This document shows, in pieces, positions 32,143 to 40,924 of a DNA stretch of 64,000 bases. Where the stretch lies: positions 1 through 64,000 of the forward strand of contig NZ_AUAX01000030.1 of the NCBI RefSeq assembly GCF_000428945.1. Reading direction: 5' to 3'. Under the pieces are notes generated by a model, which had not been told where the DNA came from, did not search any database, and saw only the letters and a list, made by a program, of their open reading frames with translations. Made by a program: the position numbers and the translations under genes. The stretch's first letter is position 1. Each line of letters starts with the position of its first letter. The DNA comes from Hamadaea tsunoensis DSM 44101. GTDB lineage: Bacteria > Actinomycetota > Actinomycetes > Mycobacteriales > Micromonosporaceae.

Positions 32143-35079
32143 TCAGCCGTTGGGGAACAGGTAGCCGAAGTCGGCGTACGCCATGGCGATGTCGCTCTGG
32201 GCCCAGAACCGGTGGTACGTGAACGAAGGTGCCGACCCGCCGTTGAGGTAGGACTGCACGGACGACCACGACGGGTCCTGCTTGTACCAGGAGCGGATGT
32301 CCAGGAACGAGTCGCCAGACTTGATCTTGTCACCGTTGGGCATCGTGCCCGTCCAGGTGGACGGGATGTAGAGGCCCTGGTGGTCGGTGGCGTTGTAGAC
32401 GTCGTCGAACCGGCTGTAGTCCGAGCGGGTCTCCGGGATGCCGACGCCCTTGCTGTCGCTGTTGGCGTACAGGGCGTCGATCAGGCCCTTGGCGGTGGCC
32501 TTCGCCGTCGTCGAGCCCGACTTGGCGGCGTAGTACGTCAGCAGGCGGGCGTACGAGGCCGCGATGCCGGCGTCCGAACCGTTGGCGGTGATCGTCACGT
32601 GCAGGTTGGTGTTCGCCTGCGGGGACGACGCGTTCCAGGTGTTCGGGGCGCCGGACCAGGACAGGTCCGACGGGATCGAGAACGTGGTCGCCGTGTAGGT
32701 CGTGTGGGCCATGGCCCACGTGGTCCACTTGTCCAGGATGGACTTGGCGGTCGCGTTGCCGGTCACGTAGTAGTACTCCGCCAGCCGCTCGAGCGACCAG
32801 GCCTGCATGCCGAACCACTGGTTCGACGGCGGGTCGTGGTAGACGGGCTGCTGGTCGTAGAACATGCCGTAGAAGGTCGGCGTACCGGTCGGGGGAGTGC
32901 CGTAGTTGCCGCCCCAGCTGTTGGTCGCACCGCCGGCGATCGCGCCTTCCGAGGACTGGAGCCACTGGTAGAACTCCAGCTGACGCTGGAGGCTCGTGGT
33001 CCAGTCCGCGTTGGCGCTCGCCGACTTCGGCTTCAGGTCCGTGACGTTCGACAGCGCGTACGCCGCGAGCGGGTTCTGGTAACCGAAGTGGTTGAAGCTG
33101 GAGCCGATACGCCACGACCACTGGTCGGACATGCCGCCGCCCCAGGCGTAGTACCAGGAGAGCAGGTAGTGCTCGGAGTCCCGGCCGGTTCCCGCGGCAC
33201 AGGCCGAGGCGCCGACGCAGTTCCCGATCTTCTTGAAGTACTTGTCGAACAGCGCGTAGCGCAGGTAGTCACCCATCTTGGCGGCCTTGGCCACGGTCGC
33301 CGCGACGTCGGCCTGCTTGTTCTGGGCGGTCGACCACTGCAGTGCCCAGTACGCCGCCTCGACCGCACGCGCGTCGGCGTCCGGGGCGTCGGTGTACTTC
33401 CACTGCTTGGCGGGCGTACCGGTGTCCTTGATGAACAGGTCGAGGTAGCCGTACTGGCCGCCGGCGGTGAAGGTGTCGCAGGCGGGCTGCGGGACGGTCT
33501 CCCACACGGACTCCTGGGCACCACGCTGGAACGTGTTGATGTACGCGACCCGCGTCGTCTTGTCGCCGCAGTGGCCGTAGCCGTACTTGTTGTCGACGTC
33601 CAGCAGCCAGTGCATGCCGTAGATGTCGGAGGTGCCGTAGGTGCTGGTGAGTTCCGACTTCAGCGGGTCGGTGCCGACCGGGACGGACGGCTCCAGCGGT
33701 GACGGGTACTGGTCGGGGTAGTCGTGCTCGGCCGCGTACTGCGGCGTGCCCGAGGCGCCCGACGTGGGCTGGTCGGTGTGGGCCGGGATGATGTACTTCT
33801 CCATCGTCGCCCACGCCTGGTTGAACGGCGCCCAGTTGCCCGACGCCCGGCCGTACTGGGCCTCCAGCCACAGCCAGAAGCTGAACGCCTCGGACGTGGT
33901 CTCGTGGCCGTAGTCCGGCGCCTCGACGATCAGCGTCTCGATCGAGTGGTAGGGCACACCCTCGGGCGAGAAGTAGCCGTTGGCCGAGTTCTTGATCTTG
34001 TTGTACTGCTCCAGGAACCGGGCCACGTAGACCGGCTGGTCGTTGTCGGACTCGGTCGCGCTGATCGAGGCCGACGTGTAGCCGGTGGCGCTGAGGGTGA
34101 CGGTCGCGGTGCCGTTGGTGTTGTCGGCGTCCTCGGCGGCGGCGATGGTGATGTTCTGCGCCGTCGACCAGTTCGCCGTCGTGAACGTCAGCGTGGCCGG
34201 AGTGACCGTGATGTCCGTGTCACCGGCGCTGCGGGCGACCGTGACGGAGACGTTCGCGGTGGGCGCCGCGGAAAGTTTCACGCCGACGGTGGCTGATCCA
34301 CCCTCCGGTACGCTCACCGCCGCCGCACTCGTCACGATCGACGGCGCGGTGGACGCGTCGACGATCACCGTGATCTGTGCCGTGGCTGTGGCGCCCTGGT
34401 TGTCGTACGCCTTGGCCTGGAACGTGTACGTGCCGACCGGTAGGGCGGAGACCGCCCACGAGTACGGCGACGAGCTGTCCGAGCCGAGGAGCGAGCCGTC
34501 CCGGTAGAACTCGACGTTCGCGACGCTACCCGGCGCCGTGTCCGCCGCGGTGGCCGCGATCGTGAAGGCCGCCGGGGCCGTGAAGTGCGTGTTGCTGGCC
34601 GGGCTGGTGATGCTCACCGTGGGCGCCGCGTTGGCACCCGTGCAGGCCTGACCATTGATCTTGAAATCGGTGGGCTTGCCGTTGGAGCCGGTCCAGTTGG
34701 CGTTGAAGCCGATGCCGGTCGTCGCGTTCGTCGCGAGCGCGCCGTTCCAGGACAGGTTGGTGGCGGTGACCACCGCGCCCGACTGCGACCAGTTCGCCGA
34801 CCAGCCCTGAATCCCGGACTGCCCGTTCGGGAACGTGAAGGTCAGGGTCCAGGCAGTGATCGGGTCGCCCAGGTTGTGGATCGTCAGGTTGGCGGTGAAG
34901 CCGCCGGAGGTGGGGGTGGATGTCCAGTCGCTCGTCGTGTAATCGACCTGGCAGGCGACGGCGGCGTGCGCCGGGGCTGCCCCGGCTACGATGCCGGCGA
35001 GCGCAAGGACGAGCGCCGAACCGATAGCGATCAGTCGTCGACTGCGCGTACCGATCCGACGCACGAGACTGCGGCTCAT
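32143..35079 (-). CDS. Secreted GH48 cellulase (reducing-end cellobiohydrolase)
   Basis: 978 residues. An Arg-rich signal peptide (1-40) is followed by a CBM2 cellulose-binding module (about 42-142; CQVDYTTSDWTS, WTGSNGKPTDFKINGQAC). An Ig/Big-like domain runs about 147-236 and a second beta domain about 240-345. The GH48 catalytic domain runs about 348-978, including ETLIVEAPDYGHETTSEA, which holds the catalytic glutamate. GH48 enzymes are processive exocellulases central to crystalline cellulose breakdown. ATG 35079 follows GAGGAGA; the frame could extend to 35169 but without support. A CebR-type box lies 236 bases upstream. Confidence 0.95.
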   Translation of the reverse strand: MSRSLVRRIGTRSRRLIAIGSALVLALAGIVAGAAPAHAAVACQVDYTTSDWTSTPTSGGFTANLTIHNLGDPITAWTLTFTFPNGQSGIQGWSANWSQSGAVVTATNLSWNGALATNATTGIGFNANWTGSNGKPTDFKINGQACTGANAAPTVSITSPASNTHFTAPAAFTIAATAADTAPGSVANVEFYRDGSLLGSDSSSPYSWAVSALPVGTYTFQAKAYDNQGATATAQITVIVDASTAPSIVTSAAAVSVPEGGSATVGVKLSAAPTANVSVTVARSAGDTDITVTPATLTFTTANWSTAQNITIAAAEDADNTNGTATVTLSATGYTSASISATESDNDQPVYVARFLEQYNKIKNSANGYFSPEGVPYHSIETLIVEAPDYGHETTSEAFSFWLWLEAQYGRASGNWAPFNQAWATMEKYIIPAHTDQPTSGASGTPQYAAEHDYPDQYPSPLEPSVPVGTDPLKSELTSTYGTSDIYGMHWLLDVDNKYGYGHCGDKTTRVAYINTFQRGAQESVWETVPQPACDTFTAGGQYGYLDLFIKDTGTPAKQWKYTDAPDADARAVEAAYWALQWSTAQNKQADVAATVAKAAKMGDYLRYALFDKYFKKIGNCVGASACAAGTGRDSEHYLLSWYYAWGGGMSDQWSWRIGSSFNHFGYQNPLAAYALSNVTDLKPKSASANADWTTSLQRQLEFYQWLQSSEGAIAGGATNSWGGNYGTPPTGTPTFYGMFYDQQPVYHDPPSNQWFGMQAWSLERLAEYYYVTGNATAKSILDKWTTWAMAHTTYTATTFSIPSDLSWSGAPNTWNASSPQANTNLHVTITANGSDAGIAASYARLLTYYAAKSGSTTAKATAKGLIDALYANSDSKGVGIPETRSDYSRFDDVYNATDHQGLYIPSTWTGTMPNGDKIKSGDSFLDIRSWYKQDPSWSSVQSYLNGGSAPSFTYHRFWAQSDIAMAYADFGYLFPNG

Positions 35080-35314
35080 GCGTTTTCTCCTCGGTGTTCG
35101 GTGTAAATCCCCTTTTAAGGGGCGGACGCGGACAGGTCGACGGCAGCCGACATGTGAGACGTCCAGCACCGACGTCGCCGGGAGTGGCCTTTCGGCATTA
35201 CGATGTCTCCTGTCCGTGGAGCCGTGCGGCTAGCGTCGTGCGGGGGACACCGGGGCGGATGTGGGCGCATCCGCCCCGCCGCATTTCTGCAGCAAGACAC
35301 GGGTGATCATTTTC

Positions 35315-35328
35315 TGGGAGCGCTCCCA
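35315..35328. promoter_or_regulatory. CebR-type operator TGGGAGCGCTCCCA
   Basis: The exact 14-bp palindrome bound by CebR, the cellobiose-responsive repressor of Streptomyces. It lies between the GH48 gene and the LacI gene. The rest of 35080-35456 holds a GC hairpin (35251-35276, GGGGCGGATG/CATCCGCCCC) that would lie in the GH48 leader, and no gene. Confidence 0.85.
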
Positions 35329-35456
35329 GTCTTGGGCGGAGCACTCCGCTGGATAGAGATTTAACTCCTTCGCAGCCTCCTTGTGAAGCCCTTGTTTCCG
35401 CAGGTCCACAGTGGAATCGAAGGTTGGCACGCGGCGAGCAGGGAAGATGCCCAGCG

Positions 35457-36464
35457 TCAATGAATCGATGCGGTTGACGAGCGCAGACGGAGCGACGGCG
35501 GCAGCAGGGTCACCGGCGGAACCGGCTCGCCCGCGAGTTTGCTCATGAGCAGCTCGACCGCGCGCCCGCCGACCTCGCCGGCCGGGATCGGCACCGATGT
35601 CAATTCCGGGGTCGCCCGTTCGGCCACTTCGTCCGGGCAGATGGCCACTACCGAGACGTCCTCCGGGACGCGCCTGCCCATGGTGCGCAGGGCGGTCAGC
35701 ACGTGGTCCACCACCGCCTCGTTGTGCACGATCAGACCGGTCGCGTGCGGGAGGGCGCGGACCGCCGCCAGGGCGGCCGCGTAGGTCGAGTCGCAGGGGC
35801 GCGCCGTGGCGGTCACGCCGGCGGCGTGCGCGGCCGCGATGACGCCGTCGCGCGTACGCCTCGCGAAACCGGTGTCGCGGTCGTAGACGACCTGCGGGGC
35901 GCCGAGGAGCGCGAGCTCGGTGTGGCCGAGCTGGACGAGGTGCTCGACGCAGGCCGCCCCGGCCGCCGCGAAGTCGAGGTCGACACAGGTCAGCCCGTCG
36001 GACTCGGCTGGTAGTCCGATGAGGACACTCGGCCGGGCCAGCTCCCGCAGCGTCGGTACGCGAGGATCGTGCGTCTCGACGTCCATGAGGATCAACCCGT
36101 CGACCATGGCGCTGCCGGCGATGCGGCGTACGCCGGCCGCGCCCTCGTCGGCGGTCAGCAGCAGCACGTCGTGGTCGACGGCCCGGGCCGCGGTCAGGAC
36201 GGCGGTCGCGAACTGCATGAGGACCGGCAGGTGCATCCCCTGGCGCAGCGGGAGGGCGAGCGCGATGACGTTCGCCTTGTTGCTCGCCAGCGACCGGGCG
36301 CCCGCGTGCGGGTGGAAGCCCAGCGCCCGGATCGAGGCGAGGACCCGGGCCCGGGTCGTGGCCGAGATCGTCCGCTTGCCGCTCAGGACGTAGGAGACCG
36401 TGCTCGCCGCCACGCCCGCGTGCTGGGCGACGTCGGTGATCGTCACCATGCGGTCGCGGGTCAT
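35457..36464 (-). CDS. LacI-family regulator, CebR-like
   Basis: 335 residues. The LacI helix-turn-helix VTITDVAQHAGVAASTVSYVLSGKR (limits about 6-30) with hinge and a sugar-binding core follow the family length. It starts at ATG 36464 in an ATGA overlap with the stop of the GH3 gene, so both come from one mRNA. MVTITD at 36449 is an alternative start. The CebR-type box downstream in front of GH48, and the glucosidase partner upstream, make a cellobiose-type inducer likely. The nearby GAAGCGCTTC boxes upstream of GH3 are another possible target. Confidence 0.88.
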   Translation of the reverse strand: MTRDRMVTITDVAQHAGVAASTVSYVLSGKRTISATTRARVLASIRALGFHPHAGARSLASNKANVIALALPLRQGMHLPVLMQFATAVLTAARAVDHDVLLLTADEGAAGVRRIAGSAMVDGLILMDVETHDPRVPTLRELARPSVLIGLPAESDGLTCVDLDFAAAGAACVEHLVQLGHTELALLGAPQVVYDRDTGFARRTRDGVIAAAHAAGVTATARPCDSTYAAALAAVRALPHATGLIVHNEAVVDHVLTALRTMGRRVPEDVSVVAICPDEVAERATPELTSVPIPAGEVGGRAVELLMSKLAGEPVPPVTLLPPSLRLRSSTASIH

Positions 36465-39229
36465 GCGGCGGTCCCGCCGAACCGCAGGGACGAGACCTCG
36501 GTGCCGGCCGATGAGAAGATCACGTAGAGATCGTGCACGCCGTCCACTGTGGCCGACACCAGCGACTGCCCCGGTACGCCCTGCGCCAGGACGGTGCCGG
36601 CGAACGGGTCGTCCACCCGCAGCGTGACGCGGCCGCCGTGACCGTCGAGCCTGGTCGTGCGTACACCGGAGAGGTCGACGCCCTGGAAGCACAGCCAGGC
36701 GCCGTCCTCGGCGGCCCGGACCCCGTCGCCGGCGAGGGTGACGCCGCAGTACTCGTCGTTGCCGGCGGTGGCGATCGGCCGGTCGACCGCGCGGCGGGTG
36801 CCGATGACCGTCCCGCGTACGCCCAGTGTGGCCGTGAGGCGCACGTCGGCGCTGGACCGGCCCACCATGATCTTGTGCCGGGCGGCCTCGACGACCGGGC
36901 GGTCGGTGGTGACGTCCCAGAAGGCGAGGTCGTCGGCCCGCAGGGTGAGGGTGACCTCGGCGGAGGCGCCGGGGCCGAGGGTGATCTTGCGGAAGTCGCG
37001 GAGCTTGCGCAGCGGCTGCTTGACCCGCGAGCGCTGCTGGTGCGTGTAGAGCTGGACCACGTCGGAGCCCGTACGCGCGCTCAGGTTGGTCACCGTCAGC
37101 GTGACCTCGACGGTCTCGCCCGCGCCGGCGCTGTCGGCCGACAACCGCAGGTTCTCGTACGCGAAGTCCGCATAGGACAGTCCGTGCCCGAACGGGTAGA
37201 GGGGCGTGCCGCGGTAGTACTGGTACGTCGCGTCGTTGGCGATGATGTCGTAGTCGAGGATGTCGGGCAGCTCGCCGGCGCTGCGGTACCAGGTCTGCGG
37301 CAGCCGCCCGCCCGGATCGGTACGCCCGCTCAGCACCTCGGCGACGGCGGTGCCCATCTCCTGCCCGCCGTGCGACGTCCAGAGCACGGCCGGCAGGTGG
37401 ATCTCGGCCCAGGTGACCGCGTACGGGTAGCTGGAGACCAGGACCAGCGCGGTCGAGGAGTTGGCCGCGTAGACCTCGCGGAGCAGGTGATCTTGGCTCT
37501 CGGGCAGGGCCAGGTCCCGGCGGTCCTCGGTCTCACGCCCGTTGACCAGCGGGTGGTTGCCGAGCACGACGACGGCCGCATCGGACTGCAGGGCCAGGGT
37601 CGCGGCCTGGGCGGCCCCGTCCACCAGCAGTTCGACCTCGAAGGCGACCGCCGCCGTGCCGACGCTCAGGTCCGCCTGCACGCCGCCGAGCTCCGGGTTG
37701 CCGGGGGAGGCGTGGTGGCGCAGGTGCACACCGCCGTCGGCCAGCGGCTCCAGCGTGAACATCTCGCGGACGACCCACTCGGACGGGCCGGCCGAGAGCG
37801 CGTCGAGCGTGCCGTCCTCGCCCACCCGCAGGAACCGCCCGGTCGCGGTCGAACGCAGGGTGACCACGCCGTGGCCCCAGTCGAACACGTCGAACGCGCC
37901 GACCTCGTCGGTCAGCCGCGCGCCGTTCTCGTCGACGGTCAGGTAGCGGCCGTCCCGCTGGAACGCGACGCGGTCGACGCCCTCGGCGTACCGGACGGTG
38001 TCGAAAGTGGACGCCAGGCCGTCCTTGATCGTCACGGAACCGGGCTGACCGAACTCCTGGCGGCTCGCGCAAGCGCTCCCCGGCAGTGTGCCGCTGTACC
38101 AGTCGGTGAAGGTCCGCCCGGCCAGGGGTCCGATCACGGCCAGCGTCCTCGTGGTGGCCAGCGGGAGCAGCTTGCACTCCGACTTCAGCAGCACGATCGA
38201 CGCCCGGGCCGCGGCCAGGGCCAGCCGCTGATGCTCCGGCGAGTTGATGACGTCGGCGCTGATCTGCGCGTACGGGTTGGCGGCCGGGTCGGCGAACTCG
38301 CCCAGCCGGGCCCGCAGCAGCAGCGCCCGGGTGACGGCGGTGTCCAGATCGGACTCGGTGATCAGGCCGCGCTGCAACGCCTCCCGCAAGCGGTCGATCG
38401 TCACGTGGGACCGGTTGTCGGCGTCGGTGAAGCTGTCGATCCCGGCCCGCAGGGCGGCCGCGTGGCTCGTCGCGTGATCGGGGTAGAACGCCTGCTGCGC
38501 GGGATCGGCCAGGTTGCTCGGCGCGTACGCGTCCGAGACGACGAAGATCTCGTCGGCCGTCCAGGTCCGCAGCTGCTCGTTGATGAGCGGGGTGACGTGC
38601 GCGGGCAGGCCGTTGACCAGGTTGTAGGACGCCATCACCGCGACCGCCGACCCCGACGCGATCGCCGGCCGGTACGCGGGCAGCTCGTACTCGTGCAGGA
38701 CGCGCGGCGTGAGATCGCTGGACGTGGTGCACCGGTCGGTCTCGTTGTTGTAGCCGAGGAAGTGCTTCAGGGTCGGCGCCGTCTTCAGGTAGCGGGGGTG
38801 GTCACCGCGCAGGCCCCACGCGTACGCGTCGCCGAGCACGCCGGTCAGCAGCGGATCCTCGGCGTAGCCCTCCTCGTTGCGGCCCCAGCGCGGATCCCGC
38901 AACGGGTTCACCACCGGCGCCCACACGTTCAGGCCGCACCGCGCCGGGTCCTTGTGGTGCAGGCCGCGTACCTCGTCGCCGACGGCGTCGCCGACCTGGC
39001 GTACGAGGGCCGGGTCCCATGTCGCGCCGAGACCCACGGCCTGCGGGAACACGGTCGCCTCACCCAGCCACGCGAGGCCGTGCAAGGCTTCCGTGCCGGT
39101 CGTGAAGCGGGCCAGCCCGAGCCGTTCGATCGCGGGCTGGTGCTGGTGCAGCAGCGCGAGCTTCTCCTCGACGCTCAGCTGTGCGACCAGGCCCTCTACC
39201 TGGCTGCGCGGGCTCGGGCTCTCATCCAT
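36461..39229 (-). CDS. GH3 beta-glucosidase/beta-xylosidase
   Basis: 922 residues with no signal peptide, so intracellular. The first domain has TGTEALHGLAW, KHFLGYNNE and the nucleophile motif VVSDAYAPSNL (Asp near 233). An insert of roughly 150 residues (about 415-560) contains beta-trefoil/fascin-like units (GRYLTVDENGA, GRFLRVGEDG). The second GH3 domain, the fibronectin-like C-domain (LTVTNLSARTGSDVVQLY) and a further CBM6-like tail follow. It likely cleaves imported cello- or xylo-oligosaccharides. ATG 39229 is used; GTG 39259 is in frame. Three LacI-type boxes precede it, and it is co-transcribed with the downstream LacI gene. Confidence 0.9.
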   Translation of the reverse strand: MDESPSPRSQVEGLVAQLSVEEKLALLHQHQPAIERLGLARFTTGTEALHGLAWLGEATVFPQAVGLGATWDPALVRQVGDAVGDEVRGLHHKDPARCGLNVWAPVVNPLRDPRWGRNEEGYAEDPLLTGVLGDAYAWGLRGDHPRYLKTAPTLKHFLGYNNETDRCTTSSDLTPRVLHEYELPAYRPAIASGSAVAVMASYNLVNGLPAHVTPLINEQLRTWTADEIFVVSDAYAPSNLADPAQQAFYPDHATSHAAALRAGIDSFTDADNRSHVTIDRLREALQRGLITESDLDTAVTRALLLRARLGEFADPAANPYAQISADVINSPEHQRLALAAARASIVLLKSECKLLPLATTRTLAVIGPLAGRTFTDWYSGTLPGSACASRQEFGQPGSVTIKDGLASTFDTVRYAEGVDRVAFQRDGRYLTVDENGARLTDEVGAFDVFDWGHGVVTLRSTATGRFLRVGEDGTLDALSAGPSEWVVREMFTLEPLADGGVHLRHHASPGNPELGGVQADLSVGTAAVAFEVELLVDGAAQAATLALQSDAAVVVLGNHPLVNGRETEDRRDLALPESQDHLLREVYAANSSTALVLVSSYPYAVTWAEIHLPAVLWTSHGGQEMGTAVAEVLSGRTDPGGRLPQTWYRSAGELPDILDYDIIANDATYQYYRGTPLYPFGHGLSYADFAYENLRLSADSAGAGETVEVTLTVTNLSARTGSDVVQLYTHQQRSRVKQPLRKLRDFRKITLGPGASAEVTLTLRADDLAFWDVTTDRPVVEAARHKIMVGRSSADVRLTATLGVRGTVIGTRRAVDRPIATAGNDEYCGVTLAGDGVRAAEDGAWLCFQGVDLSGVRTTRLDGHGGRVTLRVDDPFAGTVLAQGVPGQSLVSATVDGVHDLYVIFSSAGTEVSSLRFGGTAA

Positions 39230-39260
39230 CAGGGTCACCGTCCGTCGTGGGCGACGCACA

Positions 39261-39276
39261 GTCGAAGCGCTTCAAC
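39261..39276. promoter_or_regulatory. LacI-type operator 1 upstream of GH3
   Basis: GTCGAAGCGCTTCAAC, core GAAGCGCTTC, 32 bases before the GH3 start. Confidence 0.72.
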
Positions 39277-39326
39277 AGTACGCACAGCGGCGCTCGGGAC
39301 AGAGCTGCACGGCTGCGGGGGACGCG

Positions 39327-39343
39327 GTCGAAGCGCTTCGACG
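39327..39343. promoter_or_regulatory. LacI-type operator 2 upstream of GH3
   Basis: GGTCGAAGCGCTTCGAC, a near-perfect palindrome centred 67 bp from operator 1, about six helical turns. Confidence 0.75.
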
Positions 39344-39398
39344 GTACGCCGAAGGAAAGATGTCGGTGGTGTTTCGGGAACTTGTCTGGAAGGTCTAC

Positions 39399-39412
39399 CG
39401 GAAGCGCTCCCA
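39399..39412. promoter_or_regulatory. LacI-type operator 3 (degenerate) upstream of GH3
   Basis: CGGAAGCGCTCCCA, a hybrid of the GAAGCGCTTC and GGGAGCGCTCCC half-sites. Confidence 0.5.
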
Positions 39413-39479
39413 TGCGTCAAGGGTTCCGGTCGTCTTCCCAGGCCGCCGACCCTTTGCGGGGCCGGCGGCCGGTAGTGGA

Positions 39480-40697
39480 TCAACGGGTCGGCAACCGGCC
39501 CGAATCGATCGTGTCGAGTACGCGGGCGGCCCCGCCGGTCGCCGCCGCACCGAGGTCCAAATGAGACGCGACGATCCGCGTACCGCCTGATTCGGGGGCG
39601 ATCGAACGCGACGCGAGTTCCAATTCGGCGGCCGGGATCAACCAGGGTGACAAAGGCACGAAATAGCCGCCCAGGACCACCACTTCGGGATTGATGAGAT
39701 TGGCGACCGTCGCTATGCCGTAACCGAGGTGCCGGCCGGTCTCGGCGAGCACGTCGAGCACCTTCGGATCACCCGCCTTGGCTCGGCGTACGACCTCTTC
39801 GACCTCGGGTTCCAACTCGGTCGGGGAGGACGCGGAGGCGTCCGGAAGAGCGCGGGAGACGACCGCCCCGATGCCGGCCAGCGCCTCCAGGCAACCGCGC
39901 CGGCCGCATCCGCACACCGGTCCCGTCGGGTCGACGAGAATGTGGCCGAATTCGCCGGCGTACCCGCGGGAGCCGCGCAGCAGATGGCCGTTGCAGATGA
40001 CGCCCGCGCCGATGCCGACTTCGCCGGTGAGATAGACGAGATTGGCCGCGTCGGCGAAGCCGCCGTAGCGCTGTTCGGCGAGGACGGCGAGATTGGCGTC
40101 GTTCTCGACCTCGATCGGGTAGGGCGGCTCGTTGAGCGCCTTGCGCATCGCGGACCGCAGGTCGACGTCGCGCCAGCGCAGGTTCGGGGCGATCCGGACG
40201 ATCCCGTCCCCGTCGACCAGCCCCGGTACGCCGACCGTCAGCCCGAGCGTGCGCCGGCCGTCCTTCTCGACCTTGGCGACCGCCCGCTTGGCCAGCGCCG
40301 CGATCGAAGCCGCCGCCTGGCCCGGGTTCGACGACGACCCGGCGAACGCCCGCCGCCACGACAGCAGCCGGTCGCCGGCGAGGTCGACCGCCACGGCCGT
40401 CATGTAGTCCGCGTTGACCTCGAGGCCGATGGCCGCGTAGGGCGAGCCGTCGAGCACGAGCATGGTCGCCGGGCGGCCGATCCGCCGCTCGGTCATGCCC
40501 GTCTCCTTGACCAGCCGGCGCTCGATGAGGTCGGCCACGAGGCTCGACACCGTGGCCTTGTTGAGGCCGGTCGCCGCGGCGATGTCCGCCCGCGAGCAGG
40601 GGGCGTTGATGCGCAGGTGGCGCAGGACGACAGCGAGGTTCGTGGCGCGCACGTCGGCGAAATCGGCCGGTTGCGGCCCCGTCTGCATCGTGATCAC
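39480..40697 (-). CDS. ROK-family repressor, XylR-like
   Basis: 405 residues. A winged helix-turn-helix (APCSRADIAAATGLNKATVSSLVADLIERRLV) is at about 30-70, followed by a ROK sugar-binding domain with the zinc motif CGCGRRGCLEAL. Repressors of this type (XylR, NagC) bind operators in the absence of the sugar. The operator TTTAG-N11-ACTAA lies in front of the divergent ABC operon and again before GH31, and I assign both to this protein. GTG 40697 is chosen because GGTGGAG lies six bases upstream; GTG 40709 and ATG 40688 are alternatives. Xylose or a xylo-oligosaccharide is the likely inducer. Confidence 0.9.
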   Translation of the reverse strand: MITMQTGPQPADFADVRATNLAVVLRHLRINAPCSRADIAAATGLNKATVSSLVADLIERRLVKETGMTERRIGRPATMLVLDGSPYAAIGLEVNADYMTAVAVDLAGDRLLSWRRAFAGSSSNPGQAAASIAALAKRAVAKVEKDGRRTLGLTVGVPGLVDGDGIVRIAPNLRWRDVDLRSAMRKALNEPPYPIEVENDANLAVLAEQRYGGFADAANLVYLTGEVGIGAGVICNGHLLRGSRGYAGEFGHILVDPTGPVCGCGRRGCLEALAGIGAVVSRALPDASASSPTELEPEVEEVVRRAKAGDPKVLDVLAETGRHLGYGIATVANLINPEVVVLGGYFVPLSPWLIPAAELELASRSIAPESGGTRIVASHLDLGAAATGGAARVLDTIDSGRLPTR

Positions 40698-40836
40698 CGC
40701 GGGCTCCACCTCACACGCGCATCATGCCGTACATCGGCGTAACGCGTCATCATCAACTCCTCGTACGTGTCACGTCGCCCGCCCGCACCGGGCTCCGGTG
40801 CTTCCCCGACGCTTGTGGTTGTGGTCACGGTCCGCT

Positions 40837-40863
40837 AATTTGTTTAGTCGCAAGACCAACTAA
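40837..40863. promoter_or_regulatory. ROK-repressor operator, importer operon
   Basis: AATTTGTTTAG (40837-40847), 11 bases, then ACTAA (40859-40863). TTAGT and ACTAA are the inverted half-sites. It is a strikingly AT-rich island in the 227 bp between the divergent repressor and importer genes. Confidence 0.78.
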
Positions 40864-40924
40864 CTGTACCCCACGAACACGCTTCTCCACAGCTTTCCAC
40901 CGCACACGACAGGGAGAGAGAGCA

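Noticed and set aside
35230-35460. 76-codon minus-strand ORF between LacI and GH48 genes
   Set aside because: TTG start with no ribosome site, low third-position GC, and it contains the CebR-type operator, so it is better read as regulatory DNA.
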